Shown here piece by piece: positions 53,700 through 64,000 of a stretch of 64,000 nucleotides of DNA; position 1 is the first letter of the stretch, and every line of letters starts with the position of its first letter. The translations under genes and the position numbers were made by a program. The notes under the pieces were generated by a model that did no database searches, had not been told where the DNA came from, and saw only the letters and a list, made by a program, of their open reading frames with translations. The stretch comes from Oscheius tipulae (Eukaryota; Nematoda; Chromadorea; Rhabditida; Rhabditidae), in contig JASJZH010000005.1 of the NCBI GenBank assembly GCA_037178975.1, positions 1,984,001 to 2,048,000 of the forward strand, given 5' to 3'.

Positions 53700-55920
53700 T
53701 ATCGAGTTGTGGAGAGACTGCAGCACAGTGAAAAAGAGATAAGAGATTTCGACACGTTACAAGGGAACCCATGACTGCCCCCAGTTGCTTCACCTGCCCC
53801 TAGTTCCGAAATGCTTATCTGATTTTGATTCTGATCGACCTTTCCCACCAGAGGCTGCTCGAGGACCTTGTTCAGAACCTTCACACCGCTCCTCTTTCCA
53901 AATCTGGCAACCAGTAGTTCAAGAAGTCGGTACTGCTCGTATACATTGTGGAACTCGAGCGCTCCACGGAGAATCAAGACACATTTGTGAAAAACGAGAC
54001 GCATGACCAGCATGAGCATGAAGTCAAAACCATGCAGATCGCCAAAGTAGTTGCCAAGAGAGACCCAGCCGAGCTGACGGATCTGTCGTTGGACTGTCGC
54101 AGTACTGTAGGCTAAGAACACAACGGAGCGGTTGAAGACGAACGACTGCACAACGTCATAGCTGCAGCAAGGTGGTGCGCCACGATCATCTAAAAAAAGA
54201 TTTGTTCTTTGAACAACCAATACAGAAAAGTAAAGTTGCAGCGACTAGTTGCAAATACGGTAAGAGACAGTAGTCAAGAGTCTGAACTTCAAAGACACTT
54301 GGACTGTCACTTTGGGTCTAGCTCTTATGCTCACTATTAGCCTTCAATGATTTTACAGTTGGAATTTTTTTGGAGTCGGGCGCTTGATGCGGCCGCCGTG
54401 CGGAGGAACCAGGGCCTCCTTGAGCTCCATCTTGTCGTCCGCAATGTACTTGTAGAGTCGAAAGGGACGCCTTCGCTTGCGTCGAATCAGCAGGAACAGG
54501 ACGATGACAAAGGGTTCGAGCAGGATGAAGGCGGTTCCAATCATGATGCCGCAGGCCGGGCCCTTGTTGCGGTAGAACCAGCTCGCGTGTTCTTTCAGGA
54601 AGGTCTTGTTGGCAATGGAGGGAGTCAGTAACAGGACTGCGGATAGTCAAGCGTGCTAGTCAGCTTGACCTTGTCCCGATTCCTTTGTGTATTGCAGACT
54701 TACGATAGACACCTGTTTCCCCGTCAATAAAAACGAGACCTACCGTTTCGAGAGGGCTTTTCCTGTTCAGATTCGTCACTACAAAGCTATCTGTCGTCAT
54801 GGCTGATGAAGTAGCATTCTCGGTCATCGAGTTGATAGTCGTAGTAGTAAAGACTAGTCCGGTCACCTTAACAAACTTCATTTCGTGTTTTTCTTGGTTT
54901 AGACAGAATCTCGGCTGTGGTTGTCGGTTCACTATTATTCTTTCCAGCACATCCGTTTTCTCGGGCTGACAATCCGCCGCATCAAAAAGCCGGGAGTCGC
55001 CAAGAATGTAATCTCTTTCTTGGAATCCTACATCACCTGTTCCGAGGATTCTAATTTTGACCAAAGGAAGACCGCCACCTGAAACCATCATTTGTATGAA
55101 TCGAAGAGGTCAGACTAACTCCTGTAGCCGATGATTGGCCACAACTTGTCAAACGCTTTGAAATCGAAAGTAGTATTCATAACCATGTCTAAGCGTCCAT
55201 ATAGAACGGAGAAATCTAACCAGTCGAACCGAGTTCACGTTTGTCTCGTTCACTTCTAGTTAGAGCGTTCCGAAAAAGGACCTTGAATTTGGTTTCCATT
55301 GCCTTGAAGACCTCTTCCACAGTGCATCGCTGCTGGCAGTAGGGTTGAAAAACGTATTCGACAGACACTGTTCGTGTTCGTGACTTCGTTTTGGCTGTTG
55401 TTGTAGCACGGAAACAGCTCCAGAGGATACATAGGGCATCTTAGCGTTTTTGTTGATAGCTGAAAAAGAAGTACGTGATAGGAACAGAGGCAGAGAGACA
55501 GAGAGATAAAGCGAGACAAAGAGAGCCAATGTTTAAAAAATACCTCAAAAAGGTTTTCATTCTCAAATGTCGCCTTTTCCCTCTGTCGGCACTCTATTCA
55601 GCGTCAGACCGTTGTGATTTACAATCTTCTAGTCCATAATTTCCTCCTCCGTCAAATCAGAGATATTGGTAGGCTTCTTGGAATCGGGACTGTAATTGTT
55701 CTGCAGGTATTCAGATCCTTGCCGGTCAAAGTGCCGCCACATTCTGAAACAATACGATAACTCTTTCTTTACCTCTGTCTCTACCGGTCTCTTACCTGGT
55801 TCATCCTGTATGTCGTGATGGCAATTGTATTCGACCGAGTAGAGAGTTCCTTCAATGACTTTCGGACGTACATGTATTGGCTTTTATACAAATTTTTTGT
55901 TTGAAAGTTTGCAATAGTTG
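53700..55920 (-). pseudogene. Transmembrane pseudophosphatase, copy C (with ectodomain)
   Basis: Minus strand. Ectodomain blocks: about 55870-55805 (VIEGTLYSVEYNCHHDIQDE), about 55745-55650 (CGGTLTGKDLNTC), about 55365-55215 (VEYVFQPYCQQRCTVEEVFK), about 55190-55125 (NTTFDFKAFDKLWPIIGY) and 55080-54706 (LPLVKIRILGTGDVGFQERD to GETGVY, with Thr/Ser/Asn sites). Then, after an AG at about 54612, TFLKEHASWFYRNKGPAC, the membrane segment IMIGTAFILLEPFVIVLFLL, RRKRRRPFRLYKYIADDKM and VPPHGGRIKRPTP. After a deletion of the linker, the fold resumes at 54130: QLGWVSLGNYFGDLHGFD, VLILRGALEFHN and LVARFGKRSGVKVLN, lost after about 53840. The PPP-type ligands are replaced (GALE for GNHE). This copy shows the family's full type I membrane layout, though it is itself incomplete. 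Confidence 0.55.
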
Positions 55921-56031
55921 CAAAACTTTTGTTCCAAATTCTAACTCACACAAAGTGGCTCTACCTTTTTTGGGGACTCTATCTCTCTGTCTCTCCACAT
56001 CACTGTCAGATTAACCAGATTTTGGAACTCT

Positions 56032-59000
56032 TTATGCAAAATCATAACTTTTCTCTGGCCTGCGGTAGTTGTCGTCCTCCAGTTTCCTTTGCTCCCACTC
56101 TTTCTCTGCCTTCTTCTGGTCAAAACAACAAACTGACAGACAGAGACGAAAGATAACGACTGCTATTTCGATGAAAGAGATAGCTCCGATACCCATAAGA
56201 ACTCCAAGAAGACCACCCAGTGAGCCGATAAACTTGTTCAACTGTAATGATGGTCAGTTTCTGTATCTTTGAATCTGTCTCTTTGTCTCTCTCACTCACA
56301 TCCATCCTTGGCGTTTCAACAAAGAGTGAGTAAGTGAGTCGAGGGACAGCCACATTGATAAGCACACTGTCTGCCGTATTGGCTTGACATGTCGTGTTCA
56401 GCTTGTAGGTCACCGGATCCAGACAGTCCGGAGTCTATATTCAGAATCTTTTAGTGGCCCATCCTTTTCACCTGTTGTCTGAAGGAAGATTTGGACCAGC
56501 TGATTTGAAAGTTCTGATTAGTACAGGGAAGTGGACAGACGCAGAAAGACCAGGTTGAAGGGTCCCCATACGTGTCTGTTGTCTCATCTATGCAGCTCAC
56601 TGAAAACTTTTCAGTTTTTAAAAGAATGAGGAACTAACTATTGGTAACTTTACAAGACTCTTTGCCTTCCGGACCTGGGTATCTTGGATCTATGCACCCG
56701 CAGTTGGTGAAGACAAGATCTTGGTAGCAGGAACGATAGCAGCCCTGGAAATTTGTCATATTTGGGCCGTTTAGAGTGATTGGGTCATTATTCTGCCACT
56801 TTTTGATTACTTATCGAAAGCCATCAGGTGCCTAATGCCCAATTCATACTTGGAAGACGATTTGGTACTCTGTGGAGTTGAAGGGCGCGCCACGGTAAGA
56901 ACTATGTCACAAAAGAGCTCATTCTGTCGAATGAACACATAATCCCAATCCAGCAGGGTCTCTCACATAAATCTTCCAATCTCAAAGCAGAAAGTAGGGC
57001 TGGGAACAACAACCTTGGATTCTTGTAGATATCTTGAGACAAACAAGAAAGAGTGTCCAAGAAAGAACTGTTTTCCAAGCAAATGTCTCGCTCTTGATAA
57101 TGTTATATCATTCTCAGAAAGGTCTTCCTTACCACAGGAAGGGTAATAGCATTCGTTACACAACTCACATCGGCAGTATAACTTCCAGGATAGTAGTAGG
57201 ACTTGACCTCACTGGTCTCTTTCACGCATCTTCCGTACGATCCTCCCAACCGTGTGTACTGCTCCTGAACCAGTGCGTCAGTGAAGTCTCTATGTCTTTC
57301 TGTCTCTTTGTTGCAGTCACTCGACTAACCCCATAAGTGTAGAAGAGAACTTCGCTATTTGGCTCGGCGTTGTACCTGATCGATTCCGAAAAAATGTAAT
57401 CATTCTTGTTGTGAATAAAGACGAGAATCGCTGCGGTATCTGTCCAGGGCTGATACTCGTTCTGATTGATCTTCATCCGAGCTTTGAAACCTAAAATTCT
57501 TGTATTTACCAAATATGAACTGTTCTAAAACCTCCAGGAATCTTCGAGGACCGGAATTTGTAAGACTGTGCCAATTGAAGATGATTGAAAGTGAAACAGT
57601 TTCCCAACACGACATCGTTCCATTTCATGAAGTCACGGTCAGCATCAAGCTGTTTTTCTTCGTAAGTCGACCAATAGAACATGTCCTCGTAGTCCCAACT
57701 CAGACTTTCTCTCGTTGACTCATTCAGGGTTCCGAGGATGAAGGGAACCATTGAGTTTATGGCGGCTGGGGACATAAGAAGGTTGTTCAAGAGCTAAAAT
57801 GACGGGTACATGGTTCGGAAAAGTTAGTTACTGGTAGGAGGGCGTAGTTGACTCCTCCGAAGAGCGTGACCATGACTTGCTCGATGATGACGTCTAGAAA
57901 TGGGCAAGGTGAGAGACCGAGAGACAGAGGGACAGAGACAGAGACAGATAAACTCACTCATTTCACAGAACTGTCCAGTCCAATCTGTACTACAGTTGCA
58001 AGAGAACGAATTGATTGCATTGACACAGACTGCCTGATCATCCTTGGTCATGCAGCGATTCTTGAACTTTTTCCCACTCGCATCCGTGTACATAATACAG
58101 TTGTCAATGACTAGATTTTTTATTGAAGAGTACCGTGTCCTGACCTACTCTGACTACAATTTTTCCCAGTAATACCAGGAATACATGTACAGCTGTAGTC
58201 CATAAAAGAAGGGGTACAGGTCCCGTTGTACTGACACGGTTCGTAGGTGGTACAGTAGTTGATTTCTAAGCTTTTCCTTCCCGTTTCAGACGAAATAGTT
58301 ACCATTGTTGCAGGTCTGACCACTGTATCCCTTCTTGCATTTGCACTGGGGACGAACCTGGATGCCAGTACCGAGATTTTTGCAATCCCCGTTGACACAA
58401 GGGTTGGCGTACTCACAGGCGTTAATATCTGAAATTTGAAATGTTTTGATGTCAGTTTCGGTCTGAACAAAAGTAGTGTAAGGCTTTGTTTCCAGGGAAC
58501 TCAAAAAGCGTCAAATGTTTCGACGAAATCTATATGTAGTTCAGGATATCTCTGCAGGCGCCGTCTGACCATATCAAGTCTCCAATTTCTCTCGCGCCAA
58601 TTTCCTATTTCGAGGGCGGGAATTCAAAACTAGTTCTCTAGCCTCCTTTTAGATTAATGTAGGGTATACGGTATTCTGTGCCAAAATCGGTTTAAACCAC
58701 GATTTCTGTAGAAAAACGAGCGGTATTTGCGTCCGGTTTGAAAAAGTGGCGACGCGCATAACGCGCCGTGTATAGCATTAGATTTCTCAAAAATGACGGT
58801 TCAGACACGAAAAGTTGCTTTGAAGTAGCGTGGTCTATTATGGTACGGTGGTAAGCGGTATGGGGAAGAGATCAGTCATATAAAGGAATGATTCCAGTGG
58901 GAATAGAGGGTGACTACGACCCTTATCCTTGGATGATACAGGTACGACTGTGGTAAAAGAGCGTCATATGTATTAAAGGAACCTTACATCCAGCTCGAAG

Positions 59001-60534
59001 GAATCTTGCCTAATCATGTGAAATCTAGCATACAAGTAACAATCTGTTTTTTTGTTTCACGGACCGGAAAGTTTTCCCCTTCTTTGAAGTTCCATCCTAC
59101 CTGTGCAGTTAGCTCCATGGAAATACTGTAGACAAGCACACTTGTATGTGCCGTCGCCATTGTCAGTGCAGGTTCCACCGTACTGGCAGGGATTAGGGTC
59201 ACATGTTTTCAGAACTGAGCCGTGTTTGGTACAAAAATCCAAGAACCTACATTGGCACTTGTCACCTTGGTATCCTTCGAGACAGTCACATGTGAAGGTA
59301 GAGAAATCAGCAGAGGAGGTACAGGTACTATTGTGTTGACAGGGATTAGAGAGACACGGGTCTGTTGGGCCTGAAAACTGCCTCTCAGTCTTTTTATCTC
59401 CCTATCTCTCCGTCTCTCAGTCTCTTGTCTGTTTCTCTACCTGTCTGTCGCTCTGTCTCTCATAACAACCTTCACAATCAGTAGCCGTGCTATTTGCCTT
59501 GTATGGAGGCTTGCAGACACATTGATATCCCGGTGAGTCAATCTGCGAAATGCAGATTCCTCCATCTGTACTGTTCCCACAAGCTGAAGAGTCCAATCCC
59601 TGACAGGTGTCTGAAGCCGTCGCTAAAAAGCCCAATTGACTCTGCATACGGTAAGGGTCATTTTGTCAGCAGCATGAGCAATACGTGAATCAATTATTCA
59701 AAACGGACTTTGGGCTCAAACGCTATTTGATCTCCGACTCAAACAAAACAAAATGACTCACTTGAGTTGTCTATTCCGAACATGACCTTTTTGTTATTGG
59801 CTCCACAGTATTCGCCTGTCTTCCAGTCGGGACAGAGTTTCTTACAGTCGGATGGGGCAAAAGGCTTGTCGTTCAGATGGTTGGTGGCATTGGAAAAGTA
59901 GTTGGCTGTGGTCAGGTAGCAATTCCTTTCCATCAGAACTGGAAATAAAAAGATTAATGAGGCGAAGAAGCAGAGAAAAAAATAGACAGAGGGACAAAGA
60001 GACAGTGATCGTACTCACCAAACATCGTGTAAATGACCCCATCTCCTGTGTACGTTTCCAAATTCTTTGCACACGTAGTCACAGACATCGAACTGTCAGT
60101 GAACAGTTTGAACTTGGTCGAATCCTCTAGCACCTTATCGTAATCGTAGCAGGCCACAACCTGGTCCGAGTTCTTCTCTTAACGACCATATTTCTATTTT
60201 TATGCAGAATACCCCAAGTGGTCTTCCTCTTCTCGCACTTCCTTCCAATGTAGTCAAAGTTACAGGTACAGTAAAAGGTGAACCCGTCGTAGAGTGCCAT
60301 ACATTGCCCGTTGTCTCCACACGGCTTATTTTTGCAAGGATCTTGGTCTGGAAGTCTGTATTTGCCTAAAAGACACTATCTTACACTGGCAGTTCGGAGT
60401 TAGGTATCCGTCCGGACACTTGCAAGTGTACGACTTGAGGTCCTTGCTATTGGTACAGCTTCCTCCATTAAGACAGGGAACAGCCGCACAAGGGGAGTCA
60501 ATGGCTGGAAAGTTTCCAATCCACTCTGTTTTTG

Positions 60535-60569
<35 letters not shown>

Positions 60570-60930
60570 GTTCTTCTGTCTCCCTTACCAATATCACACT
60601 TGCTCCCAGTGAACCCAGGCGTACAGTCACAGCTGTAGCTGTTGATTCCACTGCTACAATTGAAGTTACCATTCCCACAAGGGTTTTTCGCACACATGTC
60701 GATGACTAAAATCTTCCTTTTCCAAACTGTCATGAGTTCCCACCATCACAATTCTTCCCCGTAGTTCCCGGCTGGCAGACACACTTGGTCGGACAGTCCA
60801 GGGCCGTCTGGTTCCAGTTTACAAAGGGGGAGCAGAGAGCGTAGTTCGGACAGTTGTGAGGAGGGTTGTCACTGGTTGGAAGGTATTGTGAAAAGGTTTT
60901 TTGGGAGAGGAGAACCAGGATAAGAAGCAT
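56032..60930 (-). CDS. EGF-repeat DEG/ENaC (ASC) channel-like protein, EGAS type
   Basis: Minus strand, many exons. The ATG at 60930 gives a hydrophobic leader MLLILVLLSQKTFSQ. EGF-like modules follow: CVCQPGTTGKNC; NPCGNGNFNCSSG..CDCTPGFTGSKC; PCLNGGSC..CKCPDGYLTPNC; further Cys-rich units at 60.3-59.4 kb; CLEGYQGDKC; CQYGGTC..CACLQYFHGANC; CKCKKGYSGQTC; CQYNGTC..CTCIPGITGKNC; CNCSTDWTGQFC. From 57790 the ASC extracellular domain begins: VVLGNCFTFNH, GFKARMKINQNEYQPWTDTA, YIFSESIRYNAEP, YYYPGSYTADVSC, GCYRSCYQDLVFTNCGC with IDPRYPGPEG, and then the second membrane helix GSLGGLLGVLMGIGAISFIE (about 56225-56160), ending at 56032. I do not see the usual first membrane helix next to the ASC start. 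The layout resembles C. elegans egas genes, whose products are amiloride-type Na+ channel relatives. Confidence 0.8.
58510..59040. repeat. Intron with dispersed repeat pieces
   Basis: A large intron of the EGF/ASC gene. CCGTCTGACCAT (about 58562) and TTAGATTAATGTAGGGTATA (about 58650) match pieces at 45-46 kb and the palindromic element at 48.25 kb. Confidence 0.45.
60525..60590. repeat. (TC)n / TCTCTGTC microsatellite in an intron
   Basis: About 40 bases of nearly pure TC with flanking TTTTTGTCTC. It lies between two EGF exons of the ASC gene. Confidence 0.85.
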
Positions 60931-60989
60931 CGTCTCTCCAGGCAGCAGACAATTTGATCTTGAGTCGACGAGCTGTGAAAGATCGGTCA

Positions 60990-61690
60990 CGTAGCCATGG
61001 TGCTATGCATAGAGTCATTAGGGAACAGGAGATCACCGTAGTTTTTTAAAGAACACCACGGTAGAAGAGCTTCTCTCATAGAAGTTGTTTAGACAAGGCT
61101 ATATGAAAATGTTCAGTTATGATACATCCTGTTCTTATATGGATAGGAGAAGAGCGAACCTCGACACTTTATTTGTACCCGCTCTGGCTATCTATATCTT
61201 TTGTTTGTAAAGGGGACTTGGGGACCCCTGATACCTGGAACGCATTCACTATACTTTTGAGTATTTGCCACTTGAATGAAACAAAACAAAGGGGCAAGTG
61301 TTCCCGATAAAGCCATATACAATGCTGTTGACAGCGTGAATAAGAAAAGAGACAAAAAAACTGAAACAAAGTAGCAGAGAAAACGCTGGGCGAAACGCGA
61401 CGCAGCCGCTCGTCTAGTAAAGTGCCTCAAGAGAGATAGAGACTGAACTTGACACATACGATCGAGAGAAAGAGAGAGAAAGATAGAGAGACAGAGAAAC
61501 AGTAATCTATCTAGGTTCCAACACTCAGAAGCCAAATTTTTCTTGCCATGACAAGTCACTTTAATCTCGAAATTTGTTTGCAAGCCAAGAGTTATCGTGT
61601 CCCGTCAGAGCGCTACTCCAACTCATTTGGAGCGCTGTCGTCTTTGAAGAAGGCTGTAACTATAGGAAACTCTTCCCTCGTCTCCTCTAT
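60990..61690. other. Intergenic between divergent genes
   Basis: It separates the leftward EGF/ASC gene from the rightward vWA gene and probably holds both promoters. A GAGAGACAGAGA tract lies at 61460-61500. No coding sequence is supported. Confidence 0.5.
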
Positions 61691-61694
61691 CGGA

Positions 61695-64000
61695 ATGAAG
61701 TTCTACCTCTTTTGTCTCCTCGTCTCGCTGGTGGCCGCTGCTGCCAACCCTGCAGATACCGACGGCGGCTTCAAGTTCTTCTGCAATCTGGTCTGGCTCA
61801 GCAGCCCCCACGACACTGTCCAAAATGGACAGCACTACAAGCACGATGGTCACAAGGCCACCTGTCAGCAGACCTACACTCTTCCGACCGGATTCTCGAA
61901 GGAGGCGGCTGTCGAGATGTGCTACGAGAAGACGCCCTTTCCCGTAAATCGGCACTCTACGGAGGACAGCTTCGAAGGGAATACCATCACCTGCCACTGG
62001 GGTTACTTCGTTTTGTGTTCTTGTTAGAGTGACAGACCTTGTGACATGGAGAAAACCCACAGACAGAGAGAGAGTCACAGTTCTTCTCGGGTAGCAGCCA
62101 CTGCGAGGTACCTACAGTATAGTAATTAGTTTGTTAGTTGTTGCTAATTTTCTACATTTGATAATTAGTGAACAATAATGATAGTACGCTTTCTGTGGAG
62201 ACAGACAGAGACAGAGCACCTTCTTAACCCAGTCCCGTTCCAGAGTCAGCGACTAAATGTGAGATAACAGCTGTCCTGATCGGACAGAAGTGCTACAGAA
62301 GTGAACCAACTTGCCCCGACACTTGGACGACAGCCAAGCTGAGTGGATCCGTGCTCAAATGGCTGTCTCTCTACTTCGACCAACCAGTGCTCAAGTTCAA
62401 CAGCTCGTCCAGGAATCGTGCCCTTCCCGACACTGTCTACCACCGCGGCTACATCCATCGCAACGAGCCGGACTTCAAGGATCCCAAAGGCCCGTTGATT
62501 GCCGTCCTCCAGCGCTTCCCTGTCAACGGTGTCTATGCCGGACAGTACGTGCAGCTCTACGATCCACTGGAGCCGAATATCATGACTCTTTGTGAGAAGA
62601 AGGCCTATGGGGTGCCGACGACGACGAGCGGTACGGTACAGCCTACTGGGCATATGAGCAAGGATCCGAGGCCGAAGGAGACTGGAACTGCCGCTACTGC
62701 CTACAGGAAGCTCTGTGCCAAGAACAACAGATGGTGCATGATGAGCTATCGGAACCTCTTCCAGCCGAGGCTGAACGGCGACCTCGTCGACATGAAGTCC
62801 TTCCACGAGTTCTGTGCCAAGAAGTGTGAGGGCTGCTTTGCTGCCAGCGACTTCCACTACAATGAGGTCAAGGATTCTCTGCCGAATGGCCGCTATTATG
62901 TCCCAGTCGCTAATCAGAAAAAGGACATCGTTGCGAGCACGGACTGTCAGGCCACTGCCACTCAGAAATATGCCAACATGTTCAACCAGCTCAGGGTAAG
63001 TGATTGTCTCTCTCTCTCATACCGATCTCTTTCTTCCAGACTGACACCGTGATCACCGGCACCGACTTGAGTCTGTACGTCAATGACTACCCTAGCAACA
63101 GATGTTCCGACAGCGCTCGTCGTGCCGTCCAGTTCTACAAGAAGGACGGTCAGATGGGTCTGATGGATGCTCCCATCTTCGATCGTCTCCCAATCTACTG
63201 TGTCACCGGCGACAAGCCTCCTGCTCCGGCTGGCGGCAGATGCATGAAGAACGCCATGAAGAAGGGGGACAAGTGCCAGTGCAAGCCCGGACACCACGAC
63301 GCCTTGAACGAGAGGGACGTGGCCGACTATGCTCGAAGTGCTGGCGCTGTTCCTGGAGAAGTCTGTCTTCGAGATGGCAAGGCCGGCCAGTCGTGCACGG
63401 AAGAGGTCGAGCTCAAATACCACTACGAAGCTGTCATGTTCCTCATTGACGATTCGGGCTCCGTTGACCAGTATGATGACCGTGCGAAAGGAATATGCGC
63501 TTGGTGCCAGGTTAGTCGTAATATACTCACGGAGGCAGAGACAGGCAGACAGAGTGACAGTCACGCTTTTTAGGTGGAGAAATTTATGGAAAACGCGCAC
63601 ACCTGGATCCCCAATAGCCTGAAGATCATGATCTGCCGATACTCTAGTGAAGATCGTTGCCTCGGCCTGGCTAAAATCGAAAGTGCCTGGACTCCAAATG
63701 ATTACAAGATGCAAGCCAAGGCGGCTTTGTCCCCCAGAAGTTATGGATATACTCACACCTACGGATCCATGGCCGCTTTCATCAAAGAATGGCAATACTT
63801 CCGCAATCATGGCGACTCGAAGGCCTTGATGTTCGTCATCACCGATGGTTTGGCGGACGATAGAAGTATACGGAAGCAAACTATTGACGACGCTAGAGAT
63901 AACAATATCTACATCAAGGCTGTTCCCGTCGGAAGTGGTGTCAAGGACTATTTTCTTGAAGATGTCGTGAACCCCGCGGAGGACATCATCGCTATCGACA
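61695..64000 (+). CDS. Secreted von Willebrand A domain protein (3' end outside window)
   Basis: Exons in phase: 61695-62001, 62271-62995, 63040-63510 and 63574 onward. Introns are 269, 44 and 63 bases; the second is TCTC-rich and the third has GACAGA. A signal peptide MKFYLFCLLVSLVAAAANP is clear. About 330 residues with many Cys follow (CNLVWLSS, CQQTYTLPTGF, CYEKTPF, CYRSEPTC, CAKKCEGC, CQCKPGHHD). I do not recognise this part. The vWA domain begins YEAVMFLIDDSGSVDQYDDR, with the D-x-S-x-S metal-ion-dependent adhesion site intact, then LKIMICRYSSEDRC, YTHTYGSMAAFIKE (Thr of the site) and ALMFVITDGLADD (Asp). It continues past the right edge. It is likely a secreted or surface adhesion protein. 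ATGs upstream in frame (61548) lack a signal peptide, so 61695 is preferred. Confidence 0.85.

Noticed and set aside
60525-60590. CRISPR-like or satellite array
   Set aside because: Only a dinucleotide microsatellite inside an intron; no spacer structure, and the window is eukaryotic.
61548-62032. ORF starting at 61548 and a 152-codon ORF in the next frame
   Set aside because: The first is an upstream in-frame extension without a signal peptide; the second is a shadow of the vWA gene's first exon.
62246-63879. Long minus-strand ORFs (203 and 305 codons) opposite the vWA gene
   Set aside because: They are antisense shadows of strongly coding plus-strand exons with clear domain motifs and splice sites.

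Overview
The window looks like a metazoan, most likely nematode, nuclear genome segment. Genes are split by very short introns (about 26-50 nt, a few larger) with GT...TTTCAG-type junctions. The gene families are ones expanded in nematodes: serpentine chemoreceptors of two types, a class 2 (EstA-like) lipase, C-type lectins, an EGF+DEG/ENaC protein of the EGAS type, N-myristoylatable TKL kinases and an LRAT-domain protein. I cannot name the species. There is no operon-like bacterial gene and no tRNA or rRNA gene that I can support.

Layout. 0-13 kb is mostly gene debris and transposons: two decayed copies of a large G-domain (GETGxGKST) family, a mariner copy, a Ty3/gypsy pol remnant, two RTE-type LINE pieces, a Tc1-like piece and several hairpins. 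13-21 kb holds an LTR-like dispersed repeat, Gag-type zinc knuckles, and a chimera in which a C-type lectin exon is followed in frame by a retroelement envelope-like ectodomain and membrane anchor. It also holds a broken serpentine receptor, a LINE endonuclease fragment, the longest copy of a transmembrane PPP-fold pseudophosphatase, and a second mariner carrying a nested palindromic element. 21-31 kb holds an unrecognised multi-exon gene, an intact serpentine receptor with a broken tandem copy, an intact lipase, and a six-exon Sra/Srab-like receptor. 34-42 kb holds two LRAT-domain loci (one truncated), a C2H2 zinc-finger gene, a histidine-phosphatase-fold gene lacking its catalytic histidine, and an EB1-type calponin-homology gene.

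42-54 kb is signalling-rich: a PPP fragment, a TKL kinase with a tandem partial copy, an ACK/TNK-type tyrosine kinase, a truncated second pseudophosphatase and a second, larger TKL kinase on the minus strand. 54-64 kb holds the third pseudophosphatase copy with its ectodomain, a long EGF-repeat DEG/ENaC gene, and a secreted von Willebrand A domain protein running off the right edge.

Common themes. (1) Kinase and phosphatase folds are concentrated here, and the phosphatases have mostly lost catalytic residues. (2) Partial duplicates lie next to apparently intact parents. (3) Palindromic and other mobile elements interrupt or contribute to genes; one appears to supply the stop codon of the ACK-type kinase. 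(4) A GAGACAGA / TCTCTGTC simple repeat occurs in introns and intergenic DNA throughout. Exon boundaries were placed by hand from splice signals and reading-frame phase, without transcripts.
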